From contig JAAEAF010000617.1 of the NCBI GenBank assembly GCA_011037195.1, positions 62,001 through 126,000 of the forward strand: a stretch of DNA of 64,000 nucleotides, given 5' to 3'. Shown here one piece after another: positions 57,640-64,000 of the stretch. The notes beneath the pieces are model-generated. The model was given only the letters and a program-made list of their open reading frames with translations, did not search any database and was not told the origin of the DNA. This DNA is from Triatoma infestans (taxonomy: Eukaryota > Arthropoda > Insecta > Hemiptera > Reduviidae). The position numbers and the translations under genes were made by a program. Every line of letters starts with the position of its first letter. Positions within the stretch are counted from its first letter, which is position 1.

Positions 57640-58259
57640 GTATTTAAATTGTCATTGTTAAGTACATAGTCATAATTGCAATTCTAAAATGTAAGTAATA
57701 TTGAAATTACTCAACTCTATTTGTATGAAATGTCCAAAAACAAATAAATAAATAACCTAACATAACATTAAAATAAATAATAAATTCCGTATACATGAAA
57801 CAAAATTTACTCACTGGTCATGTTTAAATTTCTTCCTATACTCTCTCAAGTTTCATTATGGCTCACAATGCTACAAAAATTCATGTTGTTTTTTTTCAAT
57901 AATGAATTCCTTCATTGTGTGAGCTCACACCAGTATGAAAGTCTGGTGCGATAATAAATCTAAACATGACGGCATAAGTGCTGCGCAGGAGAGCGCGTAA
58001 CGAACATGGCATGTGGACAGTGTGATTGTAAGCAATAGAAAACTAATACCACACATGACTGCAGAACTTGTCAGCCCGTGAACTCTTATTTTGTGCCGTA
58101 CCGTGTCAGTAATGTGTTTGCAGCTTTAGATAAATTTTGTTAATTAAATAAAATTAATTCTACTATTGTCACTTATATTGTTCATTTCTTTGTCCATTCC
58201 CTACTTTCGATTGTTTCTTCTAGTTTCTTAATTTAAAATTCATCTGTTTTCTTTTTTAA
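57640..58259. other. Gene-free AT-rich stretch
   Basis: Nothing recognisable. Confidence 0.35.
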
Positions 58260-58690
58260 ATTAGCCTTATAACCGTTTTCAGGAAAATTCCAAAGAACTC
58301 GAAAGTTATTCTGTAAAGTTGAACCAATTTACTTCAAAGTTGCAATTCTGTCAATGCTGCTTATGCATCTATATGATATAGATGGTAGAACCATACATCG
58401 CACTAGAGTGAAGTATAATATTAATAACCTACACAAGAATACCTCCAAAGAAATAATTTTTCCCCCGGAAATGTTTCAAATAAAAAATCATATGCGTTAT
58501 AAATATGCAAATAGTGTGAGAAGTTTAAAGAAAATCGAAGGAACGGTTTCCGAAAAAATCGTGAAAAACAACAAGGACTATTCAGATGGTTTCAACTAGA
58601 ACTTAAGACTCACATGCGGTTGTTCTACCTAAACGAAATACCAAGTTTGAGGCACGAACGCAACAGTTCTCCTATTACGAGTATTAAAAG
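58260..58690 (+). repeat. TIR family A, module fragment
   Basis: It has AACCGTTTTCAGGAAAATTC, TTTTTCCCCCGGAAATGTTT, ATAGTGTGAGAAGTTTAAAG and GTTCTACCTAAACGAAATAC in family order, ending near a degenerate right end (TTACGAGTATTAAAAGG). The open frame at 58354-58599 is a coincidence of the repeat. Confidence 0.5.
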
Positions 58691-59384
58691 GTAAAAGGAA
58701 GGTAAATTGTTCTTGGTAGATAGGGTTATAGTGGAACTGTATATTATATAGTGTAATTTAGGTTAGCAAAAATAACAGAAACTATTCTAAAGAAAAATAA
58801 ATGACACAGACAATGCTGGTTTTATTGACTCTTGATAATCAATTATATAACATACAAACAAAAAAAGAAATGGGTTAATTGAATGTATAATTGAAGTGAA
58901 TTAAGTATTTATTAAGTTATTAAATTTAATTGGTGTAAATAAAAATAGTTTGATAATAAATAAGTAATTGAGTGTGAGGGGGCCAACAATTTTTAGAAGT
59001 AAGAAGACGACACCAGCGCGGCCGTGGAGAGAAGAAGCAACGGCGAAAATTTTGAATTAAAAAAAAAACAGAGGAGTGTAGAATGAGAAACTGAGGAGTG
59101 CTCCTTTGTGGTTTTATGAAATATTTTGCATTCTGTGCTAATTTGAACTTCCGGAAAACTGGAGAAGAAGAGAAGTAATACCTGACAGGGGATTTAAAGA
59201 CGAAATCTATTAGCCTTTCCAAAAGAATCTTATAAGAAGCACTTATTTAAGGTACGATTTTACTATTATGTGAAGTTTTCTTACTATTACGTAAAGTGAG
59301 TTTGCTTTTAATAAAAGTTCTGTATAGAAACGTCATAAGAACTTTATTCACAGACTTTTTTTTTTTTTTTTACTTCATTGATAT
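58691..59384. other. Gene-free AT-rich stretch
   Basis: Nothing recognisable. A poly-T run at about 59357-59370 precedes the Penelope-like element. Confidence 0.35.
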
Positions 59385-60502
59385 TGGTCTAACAGAGGCC
59401 ACTACAATCTACAAAATTCAGGTCTCCCTATGGGTAGCCCACTTTCTACATATGTAGCAGGCATCACAATGAATTTTATAATAACCAATAGTTTAACAGA
59501 AACAAAAATTAAACCATTACTATTAACCAAATACATAGACGATATATTAATAATCATAGATAAAAATGAAAATACAACACTTTTTAATAAATTAAATAAT
59601 TTTAATCCAAAAATTAAATTTACACAAGAAACAGAAATGAATAATAGTATAAACTATCTGACATAACAATAATTCACAACAATAAAAATATAACAGCTAA
59701 ATTTTACAAAAAGCAAATCACATCAAACTTATTTCTTAATTATCTATCCAGGCATCCGAAGCATATTATACATAACTCAGCCAAAAATCTTATATATAGA
59801 GCAGCCAAATTAACAGATACACCATACCTAGAAGAAACAAAATACAAAATTAACAAAATTTTAATAGAAAACGCCTACCCCCCTTACACAATAAACAAAT
59901 ACTGGAAGCAATCAAATCAAAAACAAAATAACAACCAAAACAATATAAATTATCAAACTCAGGCTATACCACATCTTAAAAATAATAGTAAAAACAACGA
60001 ATTTAAAAATTTCTATTCAATTACCTACATACACAATCTAACCAATAAAATCAAACAAGTTTTAAAAAAATTTAACATAACAGAATGCCACTTAGCTTAT
60101 CTTACTAAAAATAAAATCAATGCATACATACCTTCACATAAAGATAAGGATCCAGTGGAAAAAAGCAAAGAACTTGTATATGCTATAAATTGTTGTTGTA
60201 AATTGAAATATATAGGCCACACCAAGAATCACTTAAAAATTAGAGTAAACCAACACAAAAATTCATTAAAATACAAAAACACCTCAGAAACATCTCTTTT
60301 AAAACACTATAAAACTACAAAACATAACTTTGATTTTGATAATGCAAAAATACTTGACAGAGAAAAAAATTTAATAAAAAGAAAAACATTAGAAGCTATT
60401 CATATTGCTTTAAATGAAGGAAGTATAATAAATGATCGTAAAGAAGGCATACAAGTAAAACCGTACACTAATATAATAAATAATCTGAAAAAATACATCT
60501 AG
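59385..60502 (+). pseudogene. Penelope-like RT and GIY-YIG endonuclease (one frameshift)
   Basis: RT: NSGLPMGSPLSTYVAGITM (about 59413-59468) and the catalytic LTKYIDDILIII (about 59525-59560). NYL is then followed by a frame change at about 59660; a one-base loss explains the transition to DITIIHNNKN. A continuous frame follows, with YRAAKLTDTPYLEE and AYLTKNKINAYIPSH. The C-terminal 115 codons (60155-60502) hold the GIY-YIG nuclease: LVYAINCCCKLKYIGHTKN, the Arg in KIRVNQHKN and the Glu in LEAIHIA. The nuclease cuts DNA and RT copies the element RNA in intact relatives. Apart from one frameshift it is well preserved. Confidence 0.8.
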
Positions 60503-61235
60503 TTAAATGGTTATAAAAACAGTTAAAACAAAAATAACCTGTCAGTTCATTACCTAACCTTATAATTAATACAACAGCCAGCTATATCAAATAAAGATAT
60601 CTTTTCTAATACCAAACTAATAAAATATAAAAAATTCATTTAAAGCAATATAAAAAAATTTAAATATTAATTATAAAACAAAAAACATATTAAACTAATA
60701 CTAATATTACAAACCTTTTAAAAAAACAGAACTCTCAAATATAATAATACATACATCTTATCAAGCTACAAACTCTCCGTCAGTTGCCCAAAAAACATGG
60801 TACTAAGAGAGGGTCAGCTCACACTTACAGTAAGTAATTTACTTAGATTTACAAATCTTTATTTCAAAATAAAAACTAAACAAATAATTAAACCTCTCCT
60901 TTTTAGGCCTAAATAATATACATAAAAAATACACTAGTTAAAAATCTCAACTAATTAATAACTCAAACCACGTGGTTTATGAAAAACTGATGCAGATAAA
61001 GAACATATCTAAGTATATCTTAAAAATCAAACTAATGAGGTTTAAAAAAAACGAATAAACAGAAATTTAAATAACACAGTAATAAAACTTTAGGTAAGTA
61101 ATAACTTGTGGACAAAAATTATTCAAAAATATATTATATTTGTATTGTAAAAGAAATAATTATCATCTTGTAATTGTTAAAAAATTGTACAATAATATCA
61201 CATATTTCCTTGTATCTTACAGATAATTTAAACTA

Positions 61236-61275
61236 CTTGAAAATGGCAAGTATATTGACCGAAACGTCGTAGTAA
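61236..61275 (+). ncRNA. Hammerhead-like motif at the Penelope-like 3' end
   Basis: CTTGAAAATGGCAAGTATA, then TTGACC and GAAACGTCG. A short helix GGCAA / TTG(A)CC with one bulge separates the CUGANGA-like part (here decayed to CTTGAAAA) from GAAAC. The order and the downstream ACGTCG fit the motif known in Penelope-like terminal repeats. Changes in the catalytic core make activity unlikely. It resembles the minus-strand motif at 41905-41955. Confidence 0.4.
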
Positions 61276-61600
61276 AAATATAAAGTTTTATTATATGTTG
61301 TAATATACAATAAATAAAAAATTCAGGCTGTACAACAGGTTCAAAATCATAATTTATATCAACCCTCTACAACTGAAGTAAAATAAATAACAGCCTATTT
61401 AAGAAAATATAAAAATATACAAAATTGAGTGCTCAATAATCTATCCCACCAGACACAAACACCTTATAATTAGATTATTCAGTAATTAAATAGAGTTGAA
61501 ATAATACTTATTACTATTTAAATATATTTATTTGAAAGCCTAATTTGATTTGATGTTCAGAGCGCAGGCGCTGAGGCGCATGTTGAGTGAAAATAAAATC
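61276..61600. other. Gene-free AT-rich stretch
   Basis: Nothing recognisable except GC-rich GAGCGCAGGCGCTGAGGCGC at 61560-61579, resembling the inverse of a segment near 36363. Confidence 0.3.
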
Positions 61601-61605
61601 GGCAT

Positions 61606-61695
61606 TGTCAAATTTGAGCCAGTTGTGAACAGGTAACCTGTGCTACCATCGTAGGTTCAAATCCCGAACCTTGCCAACTTAATTTTTTTTTTTTT
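61606..61695 (+). repeat. tRNA-like B-box segment, possible SINE remnant
   Basis: GTAGGTTCAAATCCCGAACC (61651-61670) contains a good Pol III B-box, and a T-rich run follows at 61683-61694, as at Pol III ends. An A-box is not clear, and the ends (GGCATTG and CCTTGCC) do not pair well, so it is not a functional tRNA. It could be a decayed SINE or tRNA pseudogene. Confidence 0.3.
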
Positions 61696-61699
61696 CTTC

Positions 61700-62205
61700 T
61701 AATACCTAGCTAAACATTTTTGTTTATTCTACTCTTCACTCCTTATACGTTTTATTATTATTCTCCTTTTTCATTCTATTCCTTTTTAGAGGGATTTCGT
61801 CGTTTTCCCCTTTCTTTTCCTAAAAACATCGTGGCACTTAACTTTTATCTCTCTATGACAGACCTCCCCATTCGCCACTGAGAAATCTAACACCTATTCT
61901 GCGCCCCAGAAGTTAAGGGGCATAACAATAGAGATTAAAGGTTGCAACGTATAGCCAACTAGAGAATTATAGAGCACTGGAAATACTCTCATATCTTACG
62001 ATAATTCATATTTTATACGTTATAAAATAAGTCAATTCAACAAATCAATTATGACAATATTATGAAAATTAGGGTCTTTTTTCTTCACTTTTCTTTTGAA
62101 AACACGCAACGGAATAATTTTATATTTAATATTGAACAGTAACGATTATCAAGCAAGTAAAAACAAAAATATAGGACAATAAACTTCCAGTTGTCTGTGA
62201 ACCGT
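61700..62205. other. Gene-free stretch upstream of the odorant receptor
   Basis: Nothing recognisable. It would be the promoter or first-intron region of the receptor gene; no specific site can be named. Confidence 0.3.
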
Positions 62206-62210
62206 TAAAC

Positions 62211-63092
62211 ATGGAGAAATTTCTATAATAGTTTTGCAGTGAAGATAATGATCTACTGGAGGAAACTGTTTATAAAGAATATGGTTATCTATTCCAACTT
62301 GGCAATATATATCCGATTATGAAAACTAGTGAACAAAAAGTTTTGGGTGTTTCAAGTTTCATTTTTTTTATACTAATTTTCCTGTATCAAAATGTACTAT
62401 ATTTATTGACATCATATTTTGGTATTGATGAAATTAAGATATGTGTACAAATGTTAAGTTATTTCTTTTTAAGTAATAATCTGTTTATTTGTGTATTATT
62501 ATTTTTCTCTCATAGAAGGATTGTCGCTCGAGTATTTAAAGCAATTGTCGGTGGATTGTATACATATGATGAAAATACAGAAAATTTCAGAGAAGTGTTA
62601 AATAAGAAAAATTCTATTCAATTGTTTTTAATTAAATATTCAGCACTAATGTTTCTAATTTCTGGATTTCTATTTGAAGTTGTCTTATTATTGGATAAAG
62701 TGATTAATAAACACAATACAAAGATCTATACAGCTGGCGGAGTTTCATTAAATACGGCCCTACCACTATGGGTCCCCTATGGCACGACGATATGGCACAA
62801 TGTTAAAACTATTAATTACAACAGTTCTTAAGATGATCTTTGTTGCATTAATGGACATAGGGTATGCAGCCCTTCTTATAACAATTACGGAATTAACACA
62901 TTCCGTTGTCTTCGAACTGAAAATGTTGATAAAATCTTTGCAAAGACTACCGGAACGGAGAGAATTCTTCTACAATAAATATTATAAAAGAAAGAACGCT
63001 GATCTGACCAGGATGAGAGAAGGTAAAGAGCTGGAGATCTGCTGTAAGTTGTGCCTGAAGGAGAATGCTGTACATTATCAGAGAATTATCAA
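62211..63092 (+). pseudogene. Insect odorant receptor (7tm_6) large 5' exon, frameshifted
   Basis: An N-terminal exon of an odorant receptor, a seven-helix ligand-gated channel subunit that works with Orco in the dendrite of olfactory neurons. The frame has EYGYLFQLGNIYPI just before the ATG at 62319. Hydrophobic helices follow (SFIFFILIFLYQNVLYLL; SYFFLSNNLFICVLLFF; YSALMFLISGFLFEVVLLL), then LPLWVPYG. A one-base insertion near 62783 shifts into RRYGTMLKLLITTVLKMIF and then VFELKMLIKSLQRLPERRE and a lysine-rich loop. A donor-type CAAGTAAGAG follows, with the intron starting at 63093. An in-frame ATG at 62211 is followed by TAATAG, so either it is broken or an acceptor (TTTTGCAG, 62232-62239) starts this exon. 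The later exons are not seen. It is a pseudogene unless the shift is a sequencing error. Confidence 0.75.
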
Positions 63093-63810
63093 GTAAGAGA
63101 GATAATATATGAATTTATCATAAAATCAGTTAAATATGAGATTATTTTCAATAAAGTATTTTCCTGAAGCGAGACTAATCATATTTGTCTAAATTAAATA
63201 ACCAATTAGATCAAAAACCATGTTTGTTGTCAGTGCCGCTAGCGCACTCAGGGCGGCACTTCTTGCAACAATTCTGTGCCCTAAGCAACCGTTGCCTCTT
63301 GAAAATTTTTATATTTCAATCTGTTATTTGTTAACATTCTGGATTTTATCCGTCGTAGCAAGGATATTTTTGATGTTCTAGACCGGTTTTGGATTCTCAT
63401 GGATCGTCAGAGCAAGGCTATCAATCCAACTTTATGTTTCTGAAGCGCACTACACTTGTTGATTCTTTTGTTTTATTATCATTTTTAATATTCAAAATTG
63501 CAGATGATATTTTTTAATATTATAAAACTTTTCTTAATTATCCTACTATTGCTCCTAATGATTACTGATATTATTATCAACTTAATGATTATTATTAAAA
63601 TTATAATATATTATCGTCATTATATTTATATAATTAAAAAATAAAATTTACATATCACAATAAAAGATTTTGGAAGATGAGACTTTACTTTCGACTATGT
63701 TAGAGAAAGTTTTGTGTAATGCCTTAATGTTGTTTAAAAAAGAATACATGAATTTACTTTTTAAATATATTGGATGTGTTACGGTAAGGGAAGAGATACC
63801 AAAGGATTGC
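63093..63810. other. Possible receptor intron or flank
   Basis: No further receptor exon is recognised. It is AT-rich apart from a G/C-richer segment at 63230-63300. Confidence 0.3.
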
Positions 63811-63819
63811 CCCACACCT

Positions 63820-64000
63820 AATATGCCTTGAACATAAAAAAGGCAGAAGATTAAAGTACTCTAATTCTCGGGGAATTTTGCTGCTGAGCGTGGTTTACAA
63901 AATTTTAGATCTCCTCACCATGGGAATAGTAACAAATTGTAGTAGAAAGGGCGCTTGGAGACTACCAGTGCGGGTTCCGAAAAGGAAGATCAACTACAAA
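63820..64000 (+). pseudogene. RTE-like LINE reverse transcriptase fragment, runs off the window
   Basis: One frame reads SNSRGILLLSVVYKILDLL and, after a shift, GDYQCGFRKGRSTT (about 63957-63998), the N-terminal motif of an RT palm. Relatives have it as YRGISLL...YQCGFRKGRST. Codons before it are decayed, and the sequence stops at the window edge. It may belong to the same LINE type as 24200-25440. Confidence 0.6.

Larger units (their letters stand above)
59385..61275 (+). mobile_element. Penelope-like element, 5'-truncated
   Basis: It has an RT fragment (59385-59666 and on), a linker, a GIY-YIG endonuclease (to 60502) and an A-rich 3' region ending in a hammerhead-like motif at 61236-61271. 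This order (RT, then GIY-YIG, then terminal region with a hammerhead motif) is that of Penelope-like elements. The RT N-terminal part is missing. The element is AT-rich, like the surroundings. Confidence 0.75.

Noticed and set aside
58354..58599. 81-codon open frame
   Set aside because: It lies within a TIR family A module and has no domain.

Overview
This is an AT-rich stretch of animal nuclear DNA, most probably from an insect and plausibly a hemipteran. There are no bacterial-style operons. Almost all recognisable coding sequence belongs to decayed transposable elements. The one host-like gene is part of an insect odorant receptor (7tm_6 type) near the right end (62.2-63.1 kb), and it carries a frameshift. 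The species assignment is inference from element types and the receptor family; no species-diagnostic locus is present.

Layout. 0-22 kb is gene-poor and filled with degenerate copies of a short TIR-bearing repeat family (here 'TIR family A'). It also holds tRNA-derived SINEs, tails of a LINE that carries RNase H (8.1, 12.2-12.8, 15.4, 20.5 kb) and a foldback MITE (14.9-15.7 kb) interrupted by a LINE tail with a clear target-site duplication. 22-30 kb holds a Jockey-like reverse transcriptase (22.5-23.8 kb), a decayed RTE-like LINE on the minus strand (24.2-25.4 kb) and more TIR family A, including one of its best copies (27.3-28.3 kb). 30-42 kb holds a LINE remnant with ORF1 and endonuclease (32.2-33.3 kb), further family A copies (34.0-35.0, 36.9-37.8, 39.7-40.3 kb) and a frameshifted minus-strand RT (38.6-39.7 kb).

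42-58 kb is a retrotransposon nest. A nearly full-length minus-strand LINE (43.36-47.44 kb; ORF1, AP-endonuclease, RT, zinc knuckle, poly-A tail, 11-bp duplication) appears to sit inside an older LINE whose endonuclease and RT parts lie on either side. Next is an RNase-H-type LINE on the plus strand (47.83-50.56 kb), cut by the 3' part of a Ty3/Gypsy element (integrase plus a 520-bp LTR). A second Gypsy element (51.67-56.13 kb) has both LTRs, and its 3' LTR was hit by a tRNA-Ala-derived SINE with a perfect 12-bp duplication. Another minus-strand RNase H LINE end follows (56.5-57.6 kb). 59.4-61.3 kb holds a Penelope-like element (RT and GIY-YIG nuclease) ending in a hammerhead-like motif. The last 180 bases enter another RTE-like RT.

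Interaction of parts. There is no pathway here; the biology is the history of the elements. The order of insertions can be read from nesting and duplications. TIR family A is the dominant unexplained component. It has 15-bp terminal inverted repeats, internal modules of about 280 bp, a (CA)n tract at one fixed place and an ETS-like CACTTCCGGT motif in most modules. Every LINE and LTR coding region seen has stops, frameshifts or deletions, except the 367-codon Jockey-like RT (5'-truncated) and the two open blocks of the 43-47 kb element.
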